Shown here one piece after another: positions 9,067 through 18,808 of a stretch of DNA of 44,003 nt. Source of the DNA: an uncultured Clostridia bacterium (lineage in GTDB: Bacteria > Bacillota > Clostridia > TANB77 > CAG-508); NCBI GenBank assembly GCA_947630155.1, contig CANRGM010000002.1:1-44003 (forward strand), in the 5' to 3' direction. The notes under the pieces were generated by a model. It worked only from the letters and a program-made list of their open reading frames with translations, did not search any database and was not told the origin of the DNA. Each line of letters opens with the position of its first letter. The stretch's first letter is position 1. Position numbers and translations under genes: made by a program.

Positions 9067-9772
9067 ATGAGTAAGTTTATTATTTTGTTTATAATTTTAA
9101 GGATGACGTATATGAATCAAGATATTGGAAAGTTAAATATTAATACAAACAGTAATGGGGTTGAAGTATTTAATAATCAAGAAGAAATAAGGAAAGAAAA
9201 CGTTTTTACTTCAGAACCAATACCTAATAATGTATATGAAAAAATGCTGGGAAAATCTATTCCTATGGAGTACAAAGATGTGGTAAATATAGACGAATTG
9301 AGATATTTGAAAATAACATATTGGGGATTTGATAGTAAAACTCATGTTGGAGAAATGATAGTAAATTCTAATGTTGATCAAGAGGTTTTAGATATTTTTA
9401 ATGAGTTGTATGAAATAAAATATCCGATAGAAAAAATTAATTTAATAGATAAGTATAATGCTAATGATGAATTATCTATGTCAGATAATAATACCTCTAG
9501 CTTTTGTTATAGAGTGGTTTCAGGCACTAATAATTTATCTAACCATGCAAAACGGTGTAGCAATAGATATTAATCCATTATATAATCCTTATGTAGTAAA
9601 TGGGACAGTAAGTCCAGTGTCTGCTAAATTATATGTTGATAGAAATTTAAATTTAGAACATCAAATAAATAGAGATGATGATGTGTATAAGATTTTTGCT
9701 AAATATGGTTGGGATTGGGGAGGAGATTGGAGTAATAAAAAAGATTATCAACATTTTGAGAAAACAAAATAA
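9067..9772 (+). pseudogene. M15-family D-alanyl-D-alanine carboxypeptidase-like, +1 frameshift
   Basis: ORFs 9067-9573 and 9458-9772 join at about 9547-9553 to give SNHA(n)GVAIDINPLYNPYV...DWGGDW...QHFEK. Confidence 0.75.
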
Positions 9773-9818
9773 ATTTGATTATGATTATTATGTATTAATA
9801 TATACAGTTTATTAATGA

Positions 9819-9868
9819 GCCATTCAACTCAACAGCTAGACCATAATATGCAAGTTGGGTTAAATGGC
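9819..9868. repeat. Imperfect inverted repeat / hairpin
   Basis: gccattcaactcaac ... gttgggttaaatggc, 15-nt arms with one wobble and one mismatch. Confidence 0.5.
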
Positions 9869-9872
9869 ATAT

Positions 9873-10391
9873 TCATTTCTCATCATATGTTACATGTTGT
9901 TTGTTTTGTGAATTTTTAACAGTTTTCTTATACATTTCTAAAGCCTCCATATTTTTATCATAATCGTCTAATAAAATTCCAAGCCTTAATTGCCTATCTT
10001 TTAGCTGATTTGATACTGATTTACATGCATCAGTATTTTTATTTTTAGATAGTCGTGTATATATCTTTTCTAATCTTTCTTGTAATTTTCTTTTTATAAT
10101 TCTGTCTAAAGCTATTTTATAGGAGCCAAAATCTGATGAGTGAGATGAATTTGATGATTGATATTTTCTATAGTTTTCTATAATTTTCATGTTATAATTA
10201 AAATTTTTAAAAATATATAGAATTCCATTTTTTCTATTTCTGATATGTCTTCCATATTCTGGAACATCAGAAGAAAGTTCTAATTTGCTTAATTCATGAG
10301 AGATAGTATCTCTAATTTTTTTATCTATTTTTTTAGAATTTTTTGTTATGGATTCTATGTTAACTTTTAAATTATCTTTAAAATCATTCAT
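9873..10391 (-). CDS. Hypothetical charged protein
   Basis: 172-aa ORF, Lys/Asn/Glu-rich; AAGGAAGTG-type RBS before ATG; no family recognised. Confidence 0.5.
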   Translation of the reverse strand: MNDFKDNLKVNIESITKNSKKIDKKIRDTISHELSKLELSSDVPEYGRHIRNRKNGILYIFKNFNYNMKIIENYRKYQSSNSSHSSDFGSYKIALDRIIKRKLQERLEKIYTRLSKNKNTDACKSVSNQLKDRQLRLGILLDDYDKNMEALEMYKKTVKNSQNKQHVTYDEK

Positions 10392-10498
10392 AATATCACT
10401 TCCTTTTTACTCCATATAATATATTTTATGATTTTGATTTATATTAGATTACAGATTTTGAAAAAATTAGTATTATTTTGTCTACTTTTAGTCTGTAT

Positions 10499-10577
10499 TT
10501 GTTGTCAATGGGGACGGAGATTTTTGACACACCTTTTTATTTATTGTGTCAAAAATCTCCGTCCCCATTGACAACAA
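10499..10577. repeat. 33-bp-arm hairpin with GGGGACGGAGATTTTTGACAC motif
   Basis: Arms 10499-10531 and 10545-10577 are exact reverse complements around a 13-nt loop. Confidence 0.92.
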
Positions 10578-10707
10578 TTTTAAAAGAAAAAAATAAAAGA
10601 AGTATTGTAATAAAATCAACCTTATGATATGATTTCATCAAGGTTTAGTGTGGCTAACTAAAGATAAAATTAAAACAAACATAACAAAAGAAAGGGGAGA
10701 TTAAATA

Positions 10708-13700
10708 ATGAAAAAAGTGCTAAGATTTATGATTGTCATTAGCATTTTATTTTCTTTATTGGCTGGGAATATCTCGGCAATTGCTGTTAATGTTGAAAAT
10801 GATAATACATTACAAAGTACAAGCAGTAAAGAAAATGAAAATGCAAATAACAATGAAAAGGATACAGCAACAGATGATACTAATGAAAGTGAACCAAAAG
10901 ATGATGCTAATGAAAGTGAACAAACAGATAATTCTAATGGTAGTGTAACAACAGATTCAAGTGATAATTCAAACCAAAGTACAGATCAAGAAAATTCAGG
11001 TGAAGGCAATGATGACAAAGTATCTGAAGAGACAAGCTCTGGCAATGAAGATAATAATGAGTCTGATGAAGTGAGTTCAAAATCAACAAGTAGTTCAACT
11101 AATGGAACAGAAAATAATAATTATACTAATAAAGGTACAAGAAACATAAGTACACAAGAAAATGAAAACTTAAATCAAATAAGTAATTCTATAGAAGAAC
11201 CTGAAATAAAAACTGGAAAACTCTTTATTAATATAGATTTAAGATTACCACAGAGTCAACCAGATTTAAATGTTAGCCTAAACAAACAACATACTTCTGA
11301 TTATGAAAAAATTACAGAAAAGTCATATGATGGTGAAAAAGCATATTATACATATGATAATTTAAATCCAGGGATATATATTTTATCTATAAGTGGAAAT
11401 GGATATCAAAAATTTACCCAAAATATTGAAATACAGGAAAATATGACATCAGAACTAAGCCTTATTAATGGACATGATAGTGATAATTTATCAATAGTGG
11501 AATCAAAGCAAGTTGGTGTGATTGGAATTGGAGATATTTATCCAAATGGTCAGCCAGATGGAATAATAAATTCAAATGATGAAACAGAAATGGTCAACCA
11601 AATTGAAAGTAGAAAATATAATTCTAAATATGATTTAAATCAAGATGGAAAAATAGATATTATAGATTTATCTTATATTTCAATAAATAAAGATAAGGGA
11701 TATACAGGAGGTAAAATTTCGTATATAGCAAATATAGATTTAGCTGAAGCTAAAATAACATCTGATATAGGCGTTGTAGAAGAAACAAATGGTACATTAG
11801 AAGATTTATTAAAGAATAATGAAAAATATGTAACTTTGAAACCAACACAAGGAGAAATTTCATCTGTAAATCCTGTAGAAATTACTTTAGATTTAGGGGA
11901 AAATAATGCTCCTTCAGAAGCTATTACAATTGCTCCATCTGCAAATTCTGAAAATAATATAGAAAGTGGTATAGTTACAGTTGAAACTGTTGAGGGAGAT
12001 ATAATAGAAGCTAAAATAGCAAAGAATACTATAGATGCTATAAAAAATAATTTAGCAACTATAAATAGTGAAAATGTTATGGCAAATAATAATAAACCAT
12101 TATATAAAATTGCTACATTAGGTGATACACCAATTGCATTAAAAGCAGAAACTACAAAAGCTGAAACAAATGCATTGGTTACTATAGATAATGATGGTAC
12201 TATTGTAATAAATTTAGGAAATAAAGTTGCAGTAAAGAAAGTTACAATAAAAGTAACAGGAACTAAAAGTAATAAATTAGCAGATATATCAAAAGTAGAA
12301 TTTTTAAATGGAATGGATGATAGAATTCCAGCACCACAACTAGATATTCCTACAAATGTTACAGGAATTCCAGGTAGTGAGCAATTTACTGTATCATGGG
12401 ATAGTATGAAAAATGTAACAGGTTATGAAGTATCTATTACATCTAATGGAATAACAGAGCATATTATTGCAGAAGGTCATACTGTAACAATAGAAAGTTT
12501 CAATAATGATAAAATTGTAAATTATACAGAATATGAAGTAAAAGTTCAATCTATAAATGGTGAGTGGAAGAGTGGATATAGTAGAGCAATTAAAGTAACA
12601 CCAAAACCAGATAATAGACCAGAACCACCAGATAATTTGAAGCTTACAGGTGGCAATAAGGAAATTTCTGCTACATGGAAAAATATGAAAAGCACACAAT
12701 CATACAATGTATATTATAGATTATATGAAACAGGTAATTACATAAAAGTTGCAGAAAATATTCCAACAAATAGTTATACAATTACAGGTTTAGCTGAAAA
12801 AGAGAAATATCAAGTATATGTAACAGGTGTTAATGAATTGGGTGAAAGTAAACCATCAATAGTTAGTGTTGCAGAAACATCAGTTATTGAACCTGCAAAA
12901 CTGCCAAAATATAAATTAATTAATACAGCAACAGAAGAAGGTAAGGTAACAAATCATATTACTAATGCAACATTAAATAAGTGGAGTATGGTTGATAGTC
13001 CATTAGATTCAGGAAAAACTGCATTAGGTGTTGTGGATAATAATTTCCGTTCATATTATCAAGCAGATGATTGGGATGTTGGTGGACATTATACAGGTGA
13101 AAAAACACCTACAATAGAATTTGATAATTATTATACAATGAGTTATTTTACAATGGCACAAATTGAAAATTTAGGATCAATTGAAAAAGCTCATGTAATG
13201 TATTGGGACAAATCAGGAAATAAAAAATTAGTAGAAGCATCACAGGTAGTTACAAGAAAAGATGATAACGGAAGAGATTATACTGTTATAAAACTTGATG
13301 AGCCTATAACTACAAATAAAATAAATATAGGTGTTGGTAGAGGTTCATCATACATAAGAAAGATTACTATTGCTGAAATGTGTTTCTATTATGATGATTC
13401 ACTTGAAAGAGATATAAATGCATTATATGCAGACCAAATGCATGTAACATTAAAAGATAATGTAACAAGCGCTACAATAGATGAATTACAAAAAAGATTA
13501 GATACACCTGATGAAGTAAGTGGAGAATATAATCCAGAAAAAGAAAATCTTCAAAAAGAAATTGATACAGCAAGAGAGATATTAAATAATAAAAACTTAA
13601 ATAAAGCTGTACAAATAGATACAACTGTAACATCTGCAAAAGATGGACATATTACATTTAAAGGTGGATTAAATGCTTGGCAACCATTAGGAGTTGTTGC

Positions 13701-16332
13701 ACATGGTGGAGAAACTATTACAATTTATGTAGGAAATCCAAACAAAAAAATAGGAGATAATACAAACTTACAATTAATTTCAACTCAATACCATCCAGAA
13801 GCAGCATATTGGAAGAGTAATTCTACTCCAACATTAAAGGTTGGTAAAAATGAAATAACTATTCCAAAAATTGGAAGCTTGGATACAGAAAGTGGAGGTT
13901 CTTTGTATATTAATTATACAGGAAATAACCCAAATGAGGTTTATGGTGTTAGAGTAAGTGGTGGTCATGAAATTCCAGTATTAGATTTAACAAAGGTAAC
14001 TACTGAACAAGATAAAAAGACAGCTGTTAAAACTTATGTTGAAGAATTGGAAAAGGTAGTTCCACAAATTGAAAGCGAACACAATAAGGTTCATAAAGGA
14101 AGCGGAAAATCTGAAATAGATCGTAACTATGTTGAAAAAGATTGTATACTTGGTGCAACAGAAATAGTTTTAGATCAAATGATGTATTCTGTATCATCAA
14201 AGAGAATACTTGCAGGCTTAGGTGATGGAACAATAGATGAAAAAACAGAAAAATTATATAATTCATTAGTAGCAATGAGTGATATGGTAGATTTATTCTA
14301 TTCTCATAAAGGATTAACTAAAGATCCTGAAGCAGAAAAAATAAATCAATATCCATCAAGTAGATTAAATATTCGTTATCATAGAATGTTCGCAGGTGCA
14401 TTTATGTATGCTGGAGGACAACATATTGGTATTGAATGGAATGAAGTTGCAGGATTATCACAAGGAAATCCAATAGTAACAAATGCACAAGGAAAATATG
14501 TATCAGGGAATTATTTTGGATGGGGAATTGCCCATGAAATTGGACATATCATAAATGAAAGTGCTTATGTACATGCCGAAGTTACAAATAACTATTTCTC
14601 AGTATTAGCACAAGCACAAGATACAAATGAATCAGTAAGATTCCAATATCCAGAAGTATACAAAAAAGTTACATCAGGAACAATTGGAAAAGCTTCAAAT
14701 GTATTTACTCAATTAGGTTTATATTGGCAATTACACTTAGCTTATGATAAAGGTGGATATAACTTTAAAATGTTTAACACATATCAAGAACAATATAATA
14801 ACTTAGTATTCTCAAGAATGGATACATATGCAAGAATGTACGCAAGTTTAAGTGCAAAGGATAAACCTGCAGGAGTAAAGGTTGAAGAAGGAAATGCAAT
14901 TGGATTAGTTTTAGATTCAAATTCAGATAATAATTTAATGAGATTAGCTTGTGCAGCAACTAAGAAAAACTTACTAGAATTCTTCGAAAGATGGGGAATG
15001 GTTCCAAATGAACAAACTATAGCATTTGCAGAACAATTTGAAAAAGAAACTAAAGCAATCTACTATATAAATGATGAAGCAAGAGCATATCAATTAGCAA
15101 AGAAATCTGCAATGGTTTCAGGAACAACAGTAGTTGCTTCATTAGAAAAAGAGGATAACAGCAATCAAGTAAAAATTAAATTAGGAAATAATAATCAATC
15201 AGCAAACTCAGAAGCAATGTTAGGATATGAAATAATCAGAAGTTATTGGGATAATGATAAAGAAGTTTCAAGACCAGTAGCATTTGTAACTGCTGATAAC
15301 ACAGAATATATAGATACAATTGAAACTGTAAACAATAGAGTATTTACATATAAAGTTATAGGATATGATAAATATCTAAATGAAACTAAAGAGTTAGTAT
15401 TAGATCCAGTAAAAGTATCACATGATGGAAGTCTTGGAAAAGATGATTGGGTAATAGAAACAAACTTAGTTTCTGATGAGGATTCTACACAAGATGCAGA
15501 TGACAATTCTGGAACACCATGTGAACCAGAAAAGGTAAAAGCAATTTCAAAAATAGCTAATAAAGATTATAGTGATGATTATGAAGGAACAGCTCCAAAT
15601 AATCAAAATGGAGAAATTATAATATCTTTAGATGAAGTTAAAACTTTAGTTGGACTAAAATATAAAGCTGGTAATGTTAGAGCAATTACAGATTATGAAA
15701 TTCAAATAAGTACAGATAAATCAAATTGGGAAACAGTAAAAGTAGGTAAATTTAGATTAGATGATAACAAAACACAAACTGTCTACTTTAACAAAGATAA
15801 TGATGACAGACTATATACATATAGAGCATCATATGTAAAACTTGTAATAACTGATCAAAAAGTAGTTTCCATTGCAGAATTAGATTTACTTGGTGAAACA
15901 GGTGATAATGTAGAATTAGTACCTAATGGAATTGGTAAATTAACTTCAGATTTACAATATGGAACTAAAGAGCAAGTTATTCCAGCAGGATCTATTGTAT
16001 TTACAGGAACTTATAAAGGTAACCCAGCTTATAATGTTGTAAAACTATGGAATGAGAATAATGAAATAGTTGAAGGAAGTCAAATAATATTAGCTGATGA
16101 ACCTGCTCATGGAGAATTAGGAGAAGTAAGTGAAGGTATATGGATTTACTGGATTGAGCCAACTGATACAGAAGCCTATAATAAGATTCCAAAATCAGTT
16201 AGAGCAGAATTGTATCGTGTTGATAATGCTGAAACAAATGAAGGAGAAAGATTAACAAGTGATACATTACGTGTAAGTGTACCAAGTAAATTACCTTCTA
16301 TCACACTTGATAATATAAAAACTTTAGAATAA
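10708..16332 (+). CDS. Large secreted M60-like metallopeptidase with dockerin-like, FN3 and F5/8-type-C-like modules
   Basis: Signal peptide; Ser/Asn/Glu-rich N-terminus; dockerin-like DLNQDGKIDIIDLSYI; two FN3-like repeats; HEIGH...E gluzincin signature (WGIAHEIGHIINESAYVHAEVTNN). Confidence 0.85.
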   Translation: MKKVLRFMIVISILFSLLAGNISAIAVNVENDNTLQSTSSKENENANNNEKDTATDDTNESEPKDDANESEQTDNSNGSVTTDSSDNSNQSTDQENSGEGNDDKVSEETSSGNEDNNESDEVSSKSTSSSTNGTENNNYTNKGTRNISTQENENLNQISNSIEEPEIKTGKLFINIDLRLPQSQPDLNVSLNKQHTSDYEKITEKSYDGEKAYYTYDNLNPGIYILSISGNGYQKFTQNIEIQENMTSELSLINGHDSDNLSIVESKQVGVIGIGDIYPNGQPDGIINSNDETEMVNQIESRKYNSKYDLNQDGKIDIIDLSYISINKDKGYTGGKISYIANIDLAEAKITSDIGVVEETNGTLEDLLKNNEKYVTLKPTQGEISSVNPVEITLDLGENNAPSEAITIAPSANSENNIESGIVTVETVEGDIIEAKIAKNTIDAIKNNLATINSENVMANNNKPLYKIATLGDTPIALKAETTKAETNALVTIDNDGTIVINLGNKVAVKKVTIKVTGTKSNKLADISKVEFLNGMDDRIPAPQLDIPTNVTGIPGSEQFTVSWDSMKNVTGYEVSITSNGITEHIIAEGHTVTIESFNNDKIVNYTEYEVKVQSINGEWKSGYSRAIKVTPKPDNRPEPPDNLKLTGGNKEISATWKNMKSTQSYNVYYRLYETGNYIKVAENIPTNSYTITGLAEKEKYQVYVTGVNELGESKPSIVSVAETSVIEPAKLPKYKLINTATEEGKVTNHITNATLNKWSMVDSPLDSGKTALGVVDNNFRSYYQADDWDVGGHYTGEKTPTIEFDNYYTMSYFTMAQIENLGSIEKAHVMYWDKSGNKKLVEASQVVTRKDDNGRDYTVIKLDEPITTNKINIGVGRGSSYIRKITIAEMCFYYDDSLERDINALYADQMHVTLKDNVTSATIDELQKRLDTPDEVSGEYNPEKENLQKEIDTAREILNNKNLNKAVQIDTTVTSAKDGHITFKGGLNAWQPLGVVAHGGETITIYVGNPNKKIGDNTNLQLISTQYHPEAAYWKSNSTPTLKVGKNEITIPKIGSLDTESGGSLYINYTGNNPNEVYGVRVSGGHEIPVLDLTKVTTEQDKKTAVKTYVEELEKVVPQIESEHNKVHKGSGKSEIDRNYVEKDCILGATEIVLDQMMYSVSSKRILAGLGDGTIDEKTEKLYNSLVAMSDMVDLFYSHKGLTKDPEAEKINQYPSSRLNIRYHRMFAGAFMYAGGQHIGIEWNEVAGLSQGNPIVTNAQGKYVSGNYFGWGIAHEIGHIINESAYVHAEVTNNYFSVLAQAQDTNESVRFQYPEVYKKVTSGTIGKASNVFTQLGLYWQLHLAYDKGGYNFKMFNTYQEQYNNLVFSRMDTYARMYASLSAKDKPAGVKVEEGNAIGLVLDSNSDNNLMRLACAATKKNLLEFFERWGMVPNEQTIAFAEQFEKETKAIYYINDEARAYQLAKKSAMVSGTTVVASLEKEDNSNQVKIKLGNNNQSANSEAMLGYEIIRSYWDNDKEVSRPVAFVTADNTEYIDTIETVNNRVFTYKVIGYDKYLNETKELVLDPVKVSHDGSLGKDDWVIETNLVSDEDSTQDADDNSGTPCEPEKVKAISKIANKDYSDDYEGTAPNNQNGEIIISLDEVKTLVGLKYKAGNVRAITDYEIQISTDKSNWETVKVGKFRLDDNKTQTVYFNKDNDDRLYTYRASYVKLVITDQKVVSIAELDLLGETGDNVELVPNGIGKLTSDLQYGTKEQVIPAGSIVFTGTYKGNPAYNVVKLWNENNEIVEGSQIILADEPAHGELGEVSEGIWIYWIEPTDTEAYNKIPKSVRAELYRVDNAETNEGERLTSDTLRVSVPSKLPSITLDNIKTLE

Positions 16333-16363
16333 AAAAATCACAAAATTCTGAAAGGAGGACAAA

Positions 16364-17281
16364 ATGAAATTTAAGAAATCAATTATAATAGGTATTGTAC
16401 TTCTAGTTATAGTTATTATTGCTGTTAAAAGTCAAATATCGGCTAGTAATGATGATCAAGATAATTCTGTTCCAATAGATAGAACAAGTGTAATATTAGT
16501 CAAAGATGAAAATGATGAAAAATTAATTCATGTTCGTCTAGGAATGAAAGAAGACGCAAGTGTTGCATCTTTCCAAATTGGTTTAGATTTAAATATAACA
16601 AATGATGCAGAAGTTGAATTTACATGGAGTGAAAATTTAAATGAAGAAAAATTCAAAGAGTACAGATATAACAAACCAAGCAATGATACATCAGATAGAT
16701 TAGAAAAAAGATTGAATCTATATTATGTTGGAACACAAGAATTAAATGATGGGGAAAATAATGAACTTGATATTGGAACAATCAAAATTACAGAAAATAA
16801 AGAAGCAACAGTAAAAATATCTCCAGATGCTGAATTTACAACTATTGAGTCAATAGGTTATACACCTACTGAATTAGAAATTAAAGAAGAGGATACGTTG
16901 AGTTATATAATGAATGATGAAACACCAGGAACTTCAGAAACACCAGGAACTTCAGAAACTCCAGAGACTCCAGGAACTCCAGAGACCCCAGGAACTCCAG
17001 AGACTCCAGGAACTTCAGAAACTCCAGGAACTCCAGAAACACCAGGAACACCAGGAAACCCAGGAACCACAGAAACTCCAGGAATCCCAGGAACTCCAGA
17101 AACTCCAGAAGAACAAAAGGATAAGGGAGTTGCAGGAATAATTCCAATTATATATCCAAATACAGGTATAGTTTGGGTAAATAATGTATTATTTGCAGCT
17201 GAAATAGTGGTATTTGCCGTAATAATTTTGGCTATTATACGCAGAATAAATAAAAAACAAGTAAAACGCAGTAAACATTAA
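16364..17281 (+). CDS. Surface-anchored protein with cohesin-like N-terminal domain and (ETPGTP)n stalk
   Basis: N-terminal hydrophobic signal, beta-rich VASFQIGLDLN...IGTIKITENKEATVKIS region, TPGTPE repeats, C-terminal YPNTG + hydrophobic segment + RRINKKQVKRSKH tail. Confidence 0.65.
   Translation: MKFKKSIIIGIVLLVIVIIAVKSQISASNDDQDNSVPIDRTSVILVKDENDEKLIHVRLGMKEDASVASFQIGLDLNITNDAEVEFTWSENLNEEKFKEYRYNKPSNDTSDRLEKRLNLYYVGTQELNDGENNELDIGTIKITENKEATVKISPDAEFTTIESIGYTPTELEIKEEDTLSYIMNDETPGTSETPGTSETPETPGTPETPGTPETPGTSETPGTPETPGTPGNPGTTETPGIPGTPETPEEQKDKGVAGIIPIIYPNTGIVWVNNVLFAAEIVVFAVIILAIIRRINKKQVKRSKH
16921..17110 (+). repeat. Tandem repeat encoding Pro/Thr/Glu/Gly stalk
   Basis: Iterated variants of ccaggaact / ccagaaact 9-mers. 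Confidence 0.9.
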
Positions 17282-17287
17282 AATATT

Positions 17288-17328
17288 AAGAGAAATTTAG
17301 GGACGTCCCTTAAATTTCTCTTTTTTTC
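17288..17328 (+). terminator. Intrinsic terminator
   Basis: agagaaatttagggacgtcccttaaatttctctttttttc. Confidence 0.85.
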
Positions 17329-17361
17329 TACTCTACTAAAAAATCAATTCTTTAAAATTGG

Positions 17362-17390
17362 TTTACACTGATAAATAAAGATGTTATAAT
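17362..17390 (+). promoter_or_regulatory. Sigma-A-type promoter for leader/MFS/ABC-F
   Basis: TTTACA, 17-nt spacer, TATAAT. Confidence 0.75.
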
Positions 17391-17426
17391 AAATAAAAAT
17401 AATCTATTTAAAAGGATGTGATAATT

Positions 17427-17462
17427 ATGATTAAAAGTAACAGCAAAGTGATTTTGAACTAA
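17427..17462 (+). CDS. Putative 11-aa leader peptide MIKSNSKVILN
   Basis: ATG preceded by AAAAGGATG; ORF ends in TAA; agtgatttt (17447-17455) pairs with aaaatcact (17520-17528) and aatatataa (17461-17469) with ttatatatt (17506-17514). Confidence 0.6.
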   Translation: MIKSNSKVILN

Positions 17463-17570
17463 TATATAATATAAAAAGCTAAATGTTAATTACATATATT
17501 TGAGGTTATATATTTTTTGAAAATCACTGAAAAAGAAAATTTAACAAATAAAAAATAAGGAGAACTGAAA

Positions 17571-18788
17571 ATGAAAAAATATATAACAAAAACAAAAGAA
17601 AAAAATGTAATTAAAATAAATATGAGAATAATGGGATTATTAAACCTGTTAATGGATTTCAAATTGTATGGAGCATTTGCTATAATTTATTATTCAGAAA
17701 TATCAAATTCAATGATGTTAGGAATGAGTATATTTAGCATAACAATGATATCTGCTGCCATTTTTGAATTCCCAACAGGTATTATTGCAGATAAAATAGG
17801 AAGAAAAAACACAGTGATTATGGGATGCATAAATTCATTGATTTATGCAATTATTCTGGCTTTGACTAACTCATATACTGGTTTAGTTGTAGCTGCAATA
17901 TTTGAAGGATTAGAAAGAGCATTCTTTAGTGGAAATAACACTGCTTTTATATATGATACATTGAAAGAAAATGACAAAGAAAATGAATATAAACATTATT
18001 TAGGAAAAGTAAATTCTATGTATTATGTAGCTGGAATTTTAAGCACAATATTAGGAGCTGTAATATCATATTTCACTTCAATAAAAGTATTAATTGTGTT
18101 TTCTGTAGTTCCAAGAATATTTGAAGTAATATTAGCATTTGCCTTGAAAGATGTAAAAAAATATTCAAATGAAGATGAAAATATTTTTGCTCAAGTAAAA
18201 AATGTAATGAAATTAGTAAAAAACAATAAAATACTAAAAAAACAAATAATAGCAGATGGAATTTCTGAGGGAATAGGAGAAGCTACATATCAATTTAGAA
18301 GTGAATTTTACAAAATGGTGTGGCCGTTATGGAGTGTTGGAATTCCTGGTATTCTATGTAATGTTGGAGCTTTTATTGGAAGTTGGTTTAGCGGAAAAGT
18401 ATTGAAAAAATGGGCTAATGAAAAAGTAATAATATTTTCAAACCTATTTAGCATTGCATCAAATTGGCTTAGTTTATTAATGAACAATGTGTTATCTCCA
18501 TTTGTAATGATTACAAATTCAGTATTTACAACAGATGTAGCTACAAGTGATATATCTCAAAGTTTATATAAAGATGAATATAGAAGTAGTATGGGCTCAT
18601 TAAAATCTCTTGTAGCAAGTGTGTTATATGCCATCTTTGCTATTTTAGTAGGATTTATTGCTGATTGGAAAGGTGCTGTAGTAGCTTTATTTTTAGCACA
18701 GATATTGAAATTTATTGTTGTGGGATTATATGGTAAAATTTATGTAATGAGAAAAAATGATAAAATTTCTAAAAAAGTGTTGACATAG
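17571..18788 (+). CDS. MFS transporter (probable drug efflux)
   Basis: 12-TM-like hydrophobic profile, FPTGIIADKIGRKNTVIMG MFS motif; RBS aaggag. Confidence 0.85.
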   Translation: MKKYITKTKEKNVIKINMRIMGLLNLLMDFKLYGAFAIIYYSEISNSMMLGMSIFSITMISAAIFEFPTGIIADKIGRKNTVIMGCINSLIYAIILALTNSYTGLVVAAIFEGLERAFFSGNNTAFIYDTLKENDKENEYKHYLGKVNSMYYVAGILSTILGAVISYFTSIKVLIVFSVVPRIFEVILAFALKDVKKYSNEDENIFAQVKNVMKLVKNNKILKKQIIADGISEGIGEATYQFRSEFYKMVWPLWSVGIPGILCNVGAFIGSWFSGKVLKKWANEKVIIFSNLFSIASNWLSLLMNNVLSPFVMITNSVFTTDVATSDISQSLYKDEYRSSMGSLKSLVASVLYAIFAILVGFIADWKGAVVALFLAQILKFIVVGLYGKIYVMRKNDKISKKVLT

Positions 18789-18808
18789 TTTATAGAGGAG
18801 GAATTTTC

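Noticed and set aside
12394-12699. Minus-strand ORFs within the M60 gene and elsewhere (e.g. 14027, 15243, 33519, 35293)
   Set aside because: Antisense to well-supported CDSs, with no independent evidence.
16914-17110. Possible CRISPR array
   Set aside because: Short contiguous in-frame coding repeats without unique spacers; tandem repeat only.
16881-17147. ORFs 16881-17147 (-) and 16914-17141 (+) as genes
   Set aside because: Low-complexity translations of the tandem PT/PE repeat in other frames.
17326-17340. ctactctact at ~17330 as a remnant of the hairpin element 3' end
   Set aside because: Only a 10-nt match with no arm or loop sequence nearby; could be chance.
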